A stretch of DNA of 35,126 bases from an uncultured Synechococcaceae cyanobacterium (lineage in GTDB: Bacteria > Cyanobacteriota > Cyanobacteriia > PCC-6307 > Cyanobiaceae): the NCBI GenBank assembly GCA_902573335.1, contig CACGJI010000005.1, positions 1 to 35,126 of the forward strand, given 5' to 3'. Positions 14,995 to 21,378 of this stretch are shown piece after piece. Below the pieces are notes generated by a model. That model saw only the letters and a program-made list of their open reading frames with translations, did not search any database and had not been told where the DNA came from. Position numbers and translations under genes: made by a program. Numbering within the stretch: position 1 is the first letter of the stretch; each line of letters opens with the position of its first letter.

Positions 14995-15189
14995 ATGAAC
15001 GCTCTTGATGTTTACACAAAAAGGAATATTTACGACTACTTAGCAAAGCCCGAAGAAAAGTACGATAAAGATTATTCAGAAGAGAGACAAAAAATTAGAA
15101 AGTACATTCGAGAAGATGATCGCAAAACAAAAGCTCAAGGAGGCGTTATTGATTGGGGTTATCTTTTAAACGCTGCTGACGGCTTCTAA
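14995..15189 (+). CDS. Small charged hypothetical protein of the satellite, 64 aa
   Basis: It starts MNALDVYTKRNIYDYLAKPE, is rich in Lys, Asp and Glu, and is probably helical and soluble. A good GGAGGT ribosome-binding site precedes it. It ends overlapping the stop of the convergent DUF1651 gene (TAA 15187-15189 versus TAG 15188-15186). No family is recognised. The inverted 12-mer pair just upstream suggests it is separately regulated, perhaps as a regulator or anti-phage factor (inference). Confidence 0.6.
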   Translation: MNALDVYTKRNIYDYLAKPEEKYDKDYSEERQKIRKYIREDDRKTKAQGGVIDWGYLLNAADGF

Positions 15190-15434
15190 TTTTCCCAAAC
15201 TGGCGGGGTCTTTCTCCAACCCTGCGACAATAGTTTTTTATATTCATCTCTAGCCTTTTCAATTTTTAATTCTTCTCGTTTGGTCATTACTGGCGGTTCC
15301 TTCCCAAGGACTCCAACTATCTTTCCATAGTCAACAAACATATATTCAAAAAATCTATCTTTATTAGCTGTATTTTTTATAAATCGTCTAACTTCCGATC
15401 GGTTGGAATTGATGAGCCAGAAAGATTGAGCCAT
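15186..15434 (-). CDS. DUF1651 family protein (satellite copy)
   Basis: 82 residues matching DUF1651: FWLINSNRSEVRRF, YMFVDYGKIVGVLGKEPPVM and LLSQGWRK. A paralogue lies at 27404-27652 with FWLIDSN, YMFIEEGIIMGIYGENPPLM and LLNEGWQK. The family is restricted to marine picocyanobacteria and has no known function. It is the last gene of the satellite's leftward operon, and its start overlaps the end of the upstream ORF. A GAAGG ribosome-binding site precedes it. Confidence 0.8.
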   Translation of the reverse strand: MAQSFWLINSNRSEVRRFIKNTANKDRFFEYMFVDYGKIVGVLGKEPPVMTKREELKIEKARDEYKKLLSQGWRKTPPVWEN

Positions 15435-15574
15435 GATTCAGAGTTACCTTCAAAATCTAATATTTTTTTATTTTTATTGGGAATATCGAAAATTTTTCCT
15501 GATACATCAAGAATTTTATCCGTAGTAGGCTGTTGATCTTCCATGCTTAAATTTCTTAGCTTTAGTTTCGCCAT
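15377..15574 (-). CDS. Small satellite ORF overlapping the terS-like gene
   Basis: 65 codons starting MAKLKLRNLSMEDQQPTTDK; an internal ATG at 15544 could be the true start. Polar, no membrane span, no recognised family. It overlaps the end of the terminase-like gene and the start of DUF1651, consistent with a compressed phage-like operon. Confidence 0.45.
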   Translation of the reverse strand: MAKLKLRNLSMEDQQPTTDKILDVSGKIFDIPNKNKKILDFEGNSESWLNLSGSSIPTDRKLDDL

Positions 15575-15884
15575 CTAATACCAAATCTTTCATACATCTA
15601 ATCCCTGAAATAGCTGCACCATAGTTATTCTGTCGCATACTTTTCTGTATATTTAGCTCTAAAAGGTTAATTAATCGAGCAGTTATGTCTCTTTTATCGA
15701 CTTTTTTGAGGTCTTTTTGAAGCCTTAAATCCGCTTTATGTATGTAATAGAGGGCGTTTCGGCGTGTACACCCCCATTTTTCGGAAAGATGCGAAGCAAG
15801 AGTACTGGTTCCATAGCCATCAATTAAGGCTTGAAGTGCCTCTTCAATTCTTCTTTCTTTTTCTGCCTTAGTAACTCTAGTCAT
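15516..15884 (-). CDS. Terminase small subunit-like protein (TerS)
   Basis: 122 residues from ATG 15884, chosen over ATG 15917 because an AAGGAGG site lies just upstream and the start overlaps the previous stop (ATGA). The N-terminal half is a helix-turn-helix (about 14-48, including GYGTSTLASHLSEKWGCTRR), followed by long helices (LINLLELNIQKSMRQ) as in small terminases. In satellites a TerS redirects the helper phage's large terminase to package satellite DNA. No large subunit is present in the element. Identity rests on architecture and context; a generic HTH regulator is the alternative. Confidence 0.6.
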   Translation of the reverse strand: MTRVTKAEKERRIEEALQALIDGYGTSTLASHLSEKWGCTRRNALYYIHKADLRLQKDLKKVDKRDITARLINLLELNIQKSMRQNNYGAAISGIRCMKDLVLDGETKAKKFKHGRSTAYYG

Positions 15885-16036
15885 TTGGGAACCTCCTTTA
15901 ATTCCAAGTCGAGGCAATACATTTGCATATCCCTAAGAGTGAAATACACGATCGAAGCAAAAACTGAGACTGTTACATGGTTAGCCCCAAATTTTGTTAT
16001 CTCGTTAGTAACGTGTAAAACCTCTTTGGAAATCAT
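15881..16036 (-). CDS. Small satellite protein between terS-like gene and upstream ORF, 51 aa
   Basis: ATG 16036, TGA 15881-15883, starting MISKEVLHVTNEITKFGANH. It overlaps both neighbours by four bases (ATGA at each end), which strongly supports translation. It has a hydrophobic, strand-like middle (VTVSVFASIVYFTL) and an acidic end containing the next gene's ribosome-binding site. No family is recognised. Confidence 0.6.
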   Translation of the reverse strand: MISKEVLHVTNEITKFGANHVTVSVFASIVYFTLRDMQMYCLDLELKEVPK

Positions 16037-16365
16037 AGAACTGACTCTATTAACTCCTTTCGGGTTTCCATCTTTGCAAGCTCTTCGGCAAGGTAAGTTT
16101 GATTTAATTCTTTTTGCCTGTTCGAGATGGATAGTTGTAGCTGCGATAAATGCTCTTCAATTCTTTTCTTATAAATTGGAATTTTTACCAATTCTTTTAA
16201 ATGTCCGTAGGCCCATTCTTCATAACCTTCGGGAATACCTGAGTTATAAGTTCCTTTAGCTATTTGCTCATCTCTCATCTGGATTAATTTGTTAAAACAG
16301 ATTCGATAATGTTCGCCCGATAAATGAAGCCAACCAAAACAAGGGTGTAATTTTGCGAGTGCCAT
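16033..16365 (-). CDS. Hypothetical satellite protein, 110 aa
   Basis: It starts MALAKLHPCFGWLHLSGEHY. An aromatic N-terminal half (EEWAYGHLKELVKIP) is followed by a coiled coil (IEEHLSQLQLSISNRQKELN). No membrane segment and no recognised family. It starts 2 bases after the upstream gene's stop and overlaps the next start, so it is part of the same operon. Its position next to the terS-like gene hints at packaging or capsid-size control, but nothing in the sequence proves that. Confidence 0.7.
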   Translation of the reverse strand: MALAKLHPCFGWLHLSGEHYRICFNKLIQMRDEQIAKGTYNSGIPEGYEEWAYGHLKELVKIPIYKKRIEEHLSQLQLSISNRQKELNQTYLAEELAKMETRKELIESVL

Positions 16366-16367
16366 AG

Positions 16368-16775
16368 TTAAATAATTGGATTACCTGTGCCTACGTTGTA
16401 GTTATTAGCCGAACGCCATTCCCTAACTCTTCTTTGTTCAGCATTTTGCTCTTTTAACTTTTCTGTTTGTTCAGCCATTCGAGTAGCTGCCTCTTTTCTT
16501 GCTTCCTCGATTTCTGCCTGTCGAGAATGATAGCCAGTATTAAATCCTAAATAACTAGCCACATGAGGTTGGTGCTTTTCGATTATGAATTTAGCGGTCA
16601 TTGATAACTTGCTTGGGTCGAAAGGTTGGCCCCATATTCTTTGAGGTAAATACTTTTTATCAAACTCGTAATTTTCTAATAATTTACTTTCGAGAGCTTT
16701 TGCCTCTTCCTCTACCTTTTCGGCGTTAATATGAGATTTAGCAATTTTTGCGTCTAGTTCATTTGGGTCAAACAT
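16368..16775 (-). CDS. Hypothetical satellite protein with C-terminal coiled coil, 135 aa
   Basis: It starts MFDPNELDAKIAKSHINAEK. Helical, with charged coiled-coil segments at about 10-35 and 85-120 and a central YLPQRIWGQPFDPSKLSMTA. It ends in an Asn/Gly-rich tail. First gene of the leftward operon; the promoter must lie in 16776-16860. Not recognised. The coiled coil could be scaffold-like (inference only). Confidence 0.7.
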   Translation of the reverse strand: MFDPNELDAKIAKSHINAEKVEEEAKALESKLLENYEFDKKYLPQRIWGQPFDPSKLSMTAKFIIEKHQPHVASYLGFNTGYHSRQAEIEEARKEAATRMAEQTEKLKEQNAEQRRVREWRSANNYNVGTGNPII

Positions 16776-16860
16776 AAGCAGCTTTTAAGTTATATCTATA
16801 ATATATACACTAAATATAAGAGAATAGCTATACTAAAAGTGTCTCTATGACAGGCATAGA
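16776..16860 (-). promoter_or_regulatory. Promoter region of the satellite leftward operon
   Basis: Very AT-rich DNA with several TATAAT-like words (for example near 16796-16806) lies directly upstream of ATG 16775. No specific -35 can be fixed by eye. Confidence 0.35.
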
Positions 16861-16868
16861 GTAGCTTT

Positions 16869-16892
16869 AAGGGGTTGGCGTAGCCCCTTTTT
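16869..16892 (+). terminator. Hairpin terminator near the element's right end
   Basis: AAGGGG (16869-16874) pairs with CCCCTT (16884-16889), followed by Ts. It could end transcripts entering from the left or shield the attachment site. Confidence 0.6.
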
Positions 16893-16985
16893 TAATGTTA
16901 ATTAGTAAGCCCTATTTATAAAGAATAAAAAGACTAGATACATTTGTATAACTTGGATATAGCTATAAAAGATAGGGGAGAGCCT

Positions 16986-17009
16986 TCCGCTCTAGTTTCC
17001 GCTCTAATT
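16986..17009 (+). repeat. Right-end tandem 12-mers
   Basis: TCCGCTCTAGTT is directly followed by TCCGCTCTAATT, mirroring the left-end tandem pair at 10439-10462; the second copy is identical to the one inside the integrase (10534-10545). It lies 67 bases from the attachment core. Candidate recombinase arm sites. Confidence 0.65.
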
Positions 17010-17075
17010 GGTTAATACTTTGTAATAATTAGTCTATAAAGCTAGTCATAGCAACCACTCTTAAAACTATTGGCT

Positions 17076-17121
17076 TCCCTTGGTAAGGGAGAGGTCTGGG
17101 GTTCAAGTCCCGACGAGGGCA
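17076..17121 (+). repeat. tRNA-Thr 3' fragment (attachment site, right end)
   Basis: 46 bases equal to the 3' part of tRNA-Thr, starting in the anticodon stem. The first 19 bases match both complete tRNA-Thr genes. The rest matches copy 1 except one base, which breaks a T-stem pair. The 5' half is absent, so this is a displaced, decaying fragment marking the element's right end. Confidence 0.88.
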
Positions 17122-17210
17122 CTTGCGCTATTGATTAAAATAACTGGAATCTCATAGGACAGCATTTTACCTAAAATTCAGATATATTTCATAAAGCTTG
17201 TATTCCTGCA

Positions 17211-17375
17211 ATGTCACTATCTTCATACCGGAAGCACAGAATATATATTGCAGCAAACATGAATTATGGTCTTGGTTCTGATGATCCAGATGAGTTGGCT
17301 TACTACAACAAAATCAGAAATGCGATGGATGATATGAAAAAAGAACAAGTAAAAAATGGAGTACCCTTCAACTAA
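17211..17375 (+). CDS. Small hypothetical protein, 54 aa
   Basis: ATG 17211, TAA 17373-17375, starting MSLSSYRKHRIYIAANMNYG. The C-terminal half is charged and helical (ELAYYNKIRNAMDDMKKEQ). Soluble. No family is recognised. It is the first plus-strand ORF beyond the attachment fragment. Confidence 0.5.
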   Translation: MSLSSYRKHRIYIAANMNYGLGSDDPDELAYYNKIRNAMDDMKKEQVKNGVPFN

Positions 17376-17410
17376 AATGACTGCGTGAGAATTTATTTTT
17401 TTTCAATATC

Positions 17411-17539
17411 TTACCCATATTCAAATTCAATTGTTGATCCTTTATCCGTATAAAGGAGTTCCTCAAACCGTACATATTTATTAGTCGGATAGCTTGCCTG
17501 ACTAGTTAGAACATAATTGTAGTCGTCATGAGCAAATGT
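17411..17539 (-). pseudogene. Startless ORF, possible gene remnant
   Basis: An open frame of about 42 codons (reading TFAHDDYNYVLTSQASYPTN ... KGSTIEFEYG) ends at TAA 17411-17413. Upstream it is closed by TAG (17542-17540) with no start codon. The composition is convincingly protein-like, so it may be the 3' end of a small gene whose start was lost at the island edge. Confidence 0.35.
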
Positions 17540-17673
17540 CTACCAAATCCACTCTAAAAGAAAATCATAAGTCTGAGATTGAAGAAAGATCAGAGGAAGA
17601 ACTTCTTGAGGAAGAAATCAGGAATCAGCAAACATTGGATAGCTTTGTTGAATCTGATAAGAACTGGGGCTGA
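17536..17673 (+). CDS. Small acidic hypothetical protein, 45 aa
   Basis: ATG 17536, TGA 17671-17673, starting MSTKSTLKENHKSEIEERSE. Glu-rich and helical, ending SFVESDKNWG. It is followed 27 bases later by another charged small ORF in the same direction. No family is recognised. Confidence 0.5.
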   Translation: MSTKSTLKENHKSEIEERSEEELLEEEIRNQQTLDSFVESDKNWG

Positions 17674-17700
17674 TCAAAACTTATTTATTAGGAGAAAGTT

Positions 17701-17886
17701 ATGAACTTAAAAAGATCACCATTCTCAATCTTGAATAAAGAAAGTAGAGAAATTGACTATATCAAAGAAGTTTACAAGAGAAAAATTCAAGCTGAAATTG
17801 AATCTTATAAAGATCCCGAAGATGAAGATAAGAGAGATACAATCCAAGCTCAAGATATATTGATGCTTGATATGATTTCAATTTAG
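17701..17886 (+). CDS. Small charged hypothetical protein, 61 aa
   Basis: It has an AGGAGA ribosome-binding site before ATG 17701. The N-terminus is MNLKRSPFSILNKESREIDY, followed by a long charged helix (IKEVYKRKIQAEIESYK) and an acidic DPEDEDK turn. Soluble. No family is recognised. Confidence 0.6.
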   Translation: MNLKRSPFSILNKESREIDYIKEVYKRKIQAEIESYKDPEDEDKRDTIQAQDILMLDMISI

Positions 17887-17906
17887 TTATTCTTTTTTTC
17901 TTCTTC

Positions 17907-18185
17907 TTATCCTTTTTTTTTCTTCTTTACCTCTTCATAAACCACATCAGCCTTCTGTTCAATATTATCCAGCTTATTTGAAAGTTCCTTTAAAGTTTCT
18001 GCTTTTCCTTCTTTTACTACGGTATTTTTTAGCTCAATAATTTTAAGGGGCTCTTCTTTAATTACAGTATCTTTTGTCTCTTCAGTTTTAATTCCAAACT
18101 TACCTTTTATAAAATTGGCCATAAAGATAAGAACAGGTACATGGGCTAGACCACCTATTACTATTCTTGTTTCTGAATAAGCCAT
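17907..18185 (-). CDS. Membrane-anchored coiled-coil protein, 92 aa
   Basis: An N-terminal hydrophobic segment (IVIGGLAHVPVLIFMANFI, about 8-26) is followed by alternating Lys/Glu repeats and a coiled coil (LKELSNKLDNIEQKADVVYE) that ends in poly-lysine. No named family. It converges on the 61-aa ORF. Its topology resembles other small one-span coiled-coil proteins in this window (3780, 28220). Confidence 0.65.
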   Translation of the reverse strand: MAYSETRIVIGGLAHVPVLIFMANFIKGKFGIKTEETKDTVIKEEPLKIIELKNTVVKEGKAETLKELSNKLDNIEQKADVVYEEVKKKKKG

Positions 18186-18327
18186 TTAATAGTTAAAAGT
18201 TCTGAGATATTTAAGCATAAATTTAATTTTTAAATTCATTTTTATTAAGCCAATAAATATTTGTAATCATTTCTTGATTCGTAGATCAAAAATCTTGCTA
18301 TTAATTAAGTAGAGACTTTTTTATTAA

Positions 18328-18417
18328 ATGCCATTAGACGTATTTCTAATGAACATGTGTGTTGTAGTTATAGCATTGCTTATCAGAAGAGAAATCAAAC
18401 TTAAAAAGGCGAGATAA
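18328..18417 (+). CDS. Tiny membrane protein, 29 aa
   Basis: ATG 18328, TAA 18415-18417, starting MPLDVFLMNMCVVVIALLIR, with a basic end (REIKLKKAR). One transmembrane helix. It is followed 3 bases later by another tiny membrane ORF, which supports a pair. Function unknown. Confidence 0.45.
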   Translation: MPLDVFLMNMCVVVIALLIRREIKLKKAR

Positions 18418-18420
18418 ATT

Positions 18421-18540
18421 ATGAAAACACAAATTTTAAAAGAGCATTACATTCCAAATATCCATGCTATTACTATTTTACTAATGCTTCTTCTATGTCT
18501 ATGGTTACCTCTAGCACTCAGATTCTTATTAATAATTTAG
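18421..18540 (+). CDS. Tiny membrane protein, 39 aa
   Basis: ATG 18421, TAG 18538-18540, starting MKTQILKEHYIPNIHAITIL. A strongly hydrophobic helix rich in Leu occupies residues about 16-39. Probably co-transcribed with the 29-aa ORF just upstream. No family is recognised. Confidence 0.45.
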   Translation: MKTQILKEHYIPNIHAITILLMLLLCLWLPLALRFLLII

Positions 18541-18545
18541 TCAAA

Positions 18546-18644
18546 TTAATTAGCTTTTGTCAGTACCAAAATTTCTTCTAAAAGAGCTATGCACTGGTCC
18601 ATCTTCCCATCCTTGATTGTGAAGTGGGGATGTATAGAAACCAT
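18546..18644 (-). pseudogene. Truncated antibiotic-biosynthesis-monooxygenase-like (ABM) fragment
   Basis: The frame from ATG 18644 reads MVSIHPHFTIKDGKMDQCIA and then a helix (LLEEILVLTKAN) before TAA at 18546. This is the usual N-terminal third of small ABM-domain proteins (first strand and first helix), which normally run to about 95 residues. The rest is missing. The resemblance is by eye; it may be a real 32-residue protein. Confidence 0.4.
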
Positions 18645-18802
18645 GGTTGTATCAAGAGATATTAATTTGTAGATATTTCTCCTATCTTTTTAGCAACTAA
18701 TCTTTATGAACAAATTAAAAATATAGATTATCTAAAAATTAAGAATGTTAATTTGGTATCACATGTACCGTTTATATGTTTTTTGAAAGCTATTAATTGG
18801 AT

Positions 18803-18985
18803 ATGAGTTATTTCGCTGAACCAAACCATATTGAATATGATGTATGGTTCGATGAAAACATCGACCCAGTGGATCTTGTGAATTACTCAGATGAAAAGGA
18901 GTTTAGTGATTCGGTACACTTTAAGTTCTATAAAATGTCCACTAGAAATTTAACGATTGGTTCTTCTGATAATTTGTACTGGTAA
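18803..18985 (+). CDS. Small acidic hypothetical protein, 60 aa
   Basis: I choose ATG 18803 (MSYFAEPNHIEYDVWFDENI) over a TTG two codons upstream. The protein is Asp/Glu- and aromatic-rich, soluble, with probable beta strands. No family is recognised. It lies about 260 bases after the tiny membrane-protein pair. Confidence 0.5.
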   Translation: MSYFAEPNHIEYDVWFDENIDPVDLVNYSDEKEFSDSVHFKFYKMSTRNLTIGSSDNLYW

Positions 18986-19021
18986 GTAAAAGATTTTTCA
19001 CTCCATAAATATTTATGAATC

Positions 19022-19399
19022 TTATGCATAATATGTTCCATCACTTTCTCTTCTTGCCTTAGCTAATACAATTTCATCTACAACTTTTTCAATCATGTAA
19101 GCACTTTTTTTACCAAAACATTTTTCTTTTTTAATACTCTCAAAATCATTTGGGATTAAATCATTATGTTCACAACAGTCGCATTTAATATCAATTTTCT
19201 TACCTCTGAAAACCTCCAAAGCTCTAGAAAAAATCCATTGCTGAACTGAAATACTTTCCCAACTATCAAAATTCGACCATTCATCAAAATCCCTATTAAG
19301 GATACCTTTTAATCCATCAACCTGATTTACATATACTAAGTATGAATCTTTTCTTGGTTCATTATTAATACCAATTGTTTTGACAGAATTTTGATTCAT
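19022..19399 (-). CDS. Hypothetical protein with CxCC motif, 125 aa
   Basis: Soluble and mixed alpha/beta. A CDCCEH cluster near residue 75 could bind metal. Trp-rich middle (EWSNFDSWESISVQQWIFS) and a helical end (IEKVVDEIVLAKARRESDG). I do not recognise the family. It lies 70 bases downstream of the cupin gene on the same strand, with no clear terminator between, so they may share a transcript. Confidence 0.65.
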   Translation of the reverse strand: MNQNSVKTIGINNEPRKDSYLVYVNQVDGLKGILNRDFDEWSNFDSWESISVQQWIFSRALEVFRGKKIDIKCDCCEHNDLIPNDFESIKKEKCFGKKSAYMIEKVVDEIVLAKARRESDGTYYA

Positions 19400-19469
19400 T
19401 AGATATAGATTGATTGAGTAGCCTTATAAATCTAGATGATAATTTCAAAAATATAAACAAACAAATGTC

Positions 19470-19937
19470 TCAAATAAGATCATTAATTGCTTTATCTAAT
19501 CTAGAAATATGATTTGTATTTCTGAGTAATTCAAAATCCTTAAAATCAAAGCCCGGGCCAACACAACAACTCACTAAAGTAAATTCGCCTGTACTTTTTG
19601 CAGCTTGCCAATATCCAGATGGAATCATTTCTATTGGATTATTGGAATCTAAAATTAAATTTCTTATCAACTTATTATCATTATCTAGGCACCATAAATT
19701 CAGAGGCTCGCCCCTTAGATAAATCCAAATTTCATCAGCATTTTTCACTCTATGCCAAGCACTTTTTGCATCTCTCTCCAGAAGATAATAAATTCCTGTA
19801 ATAAAGTTTCTACTTTGGCCATCTTCCCTTATTAAAGAATTCTCACTCCTTACTATCTCTCTAAACCATCCACCCTCAGGATGAGGAGATAAATTGAATT
19901 GTTTGATTATTTCTACTTTTTTTTTATTAGGATTCAC
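19470..19937 (-). CDS. Cupin, DUF985 family
   Basis: 155 residues with the DUF985 pattern: LSPHPEGGWFREI, GIYYLLERDAKSAWHRVKNADEIW and WQAAKSTGEFTLVSCCVGPGFDFKDFELL. These form a cupin beta-barrel whose biochemical role is not established, though sugar-nucleotide or small-molecule binding has been suggested for relatives. It is full length, with no signal peptide. Confidence 0.88.
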   Translation of the reverse strand: MNPNKKKVEIIKQFNLSPHPEGGWFREIVRSENSLIREDGQSRNFITGIYYLLERDAKSAWHRVKNADEIWIYLRGEPLNLWCLDNDNKLIRNLILDSNNPIEMIPSGYWQAAKSTGEFTLVSCCVGPGFDFKDFELLRNTNHISRLDKAINDLI

Positions 19938-20019
19938 ATCACAAAAATATCTTTTAAATTTCTCTTATAGTTAAAAACTAACTGAAAATAAATCAAAATA
20001 AACTATATTTTCTAAAAAA

Positions 20020-20163
20020 TTAAGAACAAATAACTGACAAATCTACAAAATTTTTATTTTCATCTGCTAGTTCAGTAATGATTCTATTGAGCCATTCAGA
20101 GGTCGTTTCACAATAGCCTATATTTAAAATAGTTTTTTGCTTTGCTGTTTCTTTGTTATTCAT
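20020..20163 (-). CDS. Small hypothetical protein, 47 aa
   Basis: ATG 20163, TAA 20020-20022, starting MNNKETAKQKTILNIGYCET. Soluble and acidic toward the end. It has two Cys and no recognised family. It stands alone between the cupin gene and a plus-strand small ORF. Confidence 0.45.
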   Translation of the reverse strand: MNNKETAKQKTILNIGYCETTSEWLNRIITELADENKNFVDLSVICS

Positions 20164-20345
20164 AGTTAAAGTATTTTTATATAAATTAGTCTTTAATTAA
20201 ATCTATGTGAATGAGTCTTAATTACTATCTGTTTTAAAAAGTTGTATTTTATACATATTTAAGAAATGCTAGTAAACAAATAAAATTAAATCGTTGACAA
20301 GAAAATGTATACAAGTAAGAGTAGAAAAAATTTATTATTTAACCT

Positions 20346-20531
20346 ATGAATAACATCAAGATTGAGGAATTGATGAAAGTAAGGTTCGATGGTATTGCTA
20401 ATAGAATTGGGCAATTAAGCAAAAGGGAAAGTGAGTCTTTATTACTTGAGCATCTTGAGTGGTTGGAGGGAGGATGGGAGACTGAAGAAATCTTATTTTT
20501 AAAAAAGCCCTACAGGAAATGGTGGTTCTAA
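20346..20531 (+). CDS. Small hypothetical protein, 61 aa
   Basis: It starts MNNIKIEELMKVRFDGIANR. Helical and charged, with a Trp-rich end (LEWLEGGWETEEIL ... RKWWF). Soluble and not recognised. It converges on thiD. Confidence 0.5.
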   Translation: MNNIKIEELMKVRFDGIANRIGQLSKRESESLLLEHLEWLEGGWETEEILFLKKPYRKWWF

Positions 20532-20549
20532 CTCCACTTCTATAAATAA

Positions 20550-21329
20550 TTAATGATGGCCTAAGGGACCAGGGCCAGAGCCTATTTTATAAGAATTGTC
20601 TAAAGATTTCTCAACAAATAATTTCGCTTTTTGTATGGAATCAAATAGATCAAAACCTAAAGCCTTGTAACCACAAATAGCAGCACTCAAAGTACAGCCA
20701 CTTCCATGGGTATTTTTTGTATTTATAAAATTATTAAATAGCCACTCTTTTCTACCATTTAAGTCAAGGAAAAAATCCTTCCCTTTCATATTTTTTAAAC
20801 CACCACCTTTTATAAGTACCGCTTTAGCTCCAAGACCAATAATTTTTCTTGCTGAATTTTCGATATCTTCTTTACTCCTTATTTCTAAACCAGAAAGTAG
20901 ATTTGCTTCATAAATATTTGGAGTTACCAAATCAGCAATTGGTAATAAGAGTTTTTTATAAGCATTAATAGCAGAATCTTCCAGTAATTTAGAACCAGTT
21001 CTTGTAACCATCACTGGGTCAATAATTTTGGTTATTTTGTATGTATTTAATTTTGAAGCAGTATCATTAATTATTCTTTCATTTAATAACATTCCAGTTT
21101 TTAAGGCATCAATTCCAAAATCAGCAAATAAAGTATCTAACTGATTTAATAAAGTATTCTTCTCTACTGGTTGAACGCATGTAACCTCTATACTATTTTG
21201 TGCGGTAATACATGTAATAACAGAACATCCATGTACTTTAAGGGCCATGAAAGTTCTCAAGTCAGCCTGTATTCCTGCTCCACCCCCTGAGTCACTACCG
21301 CCTATTGAAAGTGCAATTTTAGAATACAT
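20550..21329 (-). CDS. thiD: Hydroxymethylpyrimidine/phosphomethylpyrimidine kinase ThiD
   Basis: 259 residues, the usual ThiD length. It shows the ribokinase-fold signatures [19 protein letters not shown] at the N-terminus (substrate site), [13 protein letters not shown] in the middle and [16 protein letters not shown] near the C-terminus with the catalytic-loop GSGC. ThiD phosphorylates HMP to HMP-P and HMP-PP for thiamine synthesis. It follows tenA by 49 bases on the same strand, making a pyrimidine synthesis and salvage pair. No TPP riboswitch is visible upstream. Confidence 0.93.
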   Translation of the reverse strand: MYSKIALSIGGSDSGGGAGIQADLRTFMALKVHGCSVITCITAQNSIEVTCVQPVEKNTLLNQLDTLFADFGIDALKTGMLLNERIINDTASKLNTYKITKIIDPVMVTRTGSKLLEDSAINAYKKLLLPIADLVTPNIYEANLLSGLEIRSKEDIENSARKIIGLGAKAVLIKGGGLKNMKGKDFFLDLNGRKEWLFNNFINTKNTHGSGCTLSAAICGYKALGFDLFDSIQKAKLFVEKSLDNSYKIGSGPGPLGHH

Positions 21330-21378
21330 AATTTATTAACTCGTTTTTGAAAGTACTATAAATAAATTTTAATTTAAA

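Larger units (their letters stand above)
10300..17094 (+). mobile_element. Tycheposon/PICI-like phage satellite integrated at tRNA-Thr
   Basis: A unit of about 6.8 kb is bounded by identical 19-bp cores (10300-10318 and 17076-17094) from the tRNA-Thr anticodon arm. Contents: tyrosine recombinase next to the intact tRNA, excisionase-like ORF, primase-type zinc-finger protein with VapE/D5-like helicase, and a divergent leftward operon with a terminase-small-subunit-like gene. No capsid, portal, tail or lysis genes are seen. The layout fits satellites that replicate alone and borrow a helper phage's particles, as known for PICIs and for some tycheposons of Prochlorococcus. Assignment to a named family would need searches. 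Its many CGATCG palindromes set it apart from the rest of the window. Confidence 0.8.

Noticed and set aside
14750-15046. 98-codon minus-strand ORF across the satellite's central gap
   Set aside because: It covers the helicase terminator, the repeat pair and the start of the better-supported 64-aa ORF. Its composition is not convincing.
15831-16259. 142-codon plus-strand ORF antisense to the terS operon
   Set aside because: The minus strand has four genes linked by ATGA overlaps and Shine-Dalgarno sites; the plus frame is a shadow.
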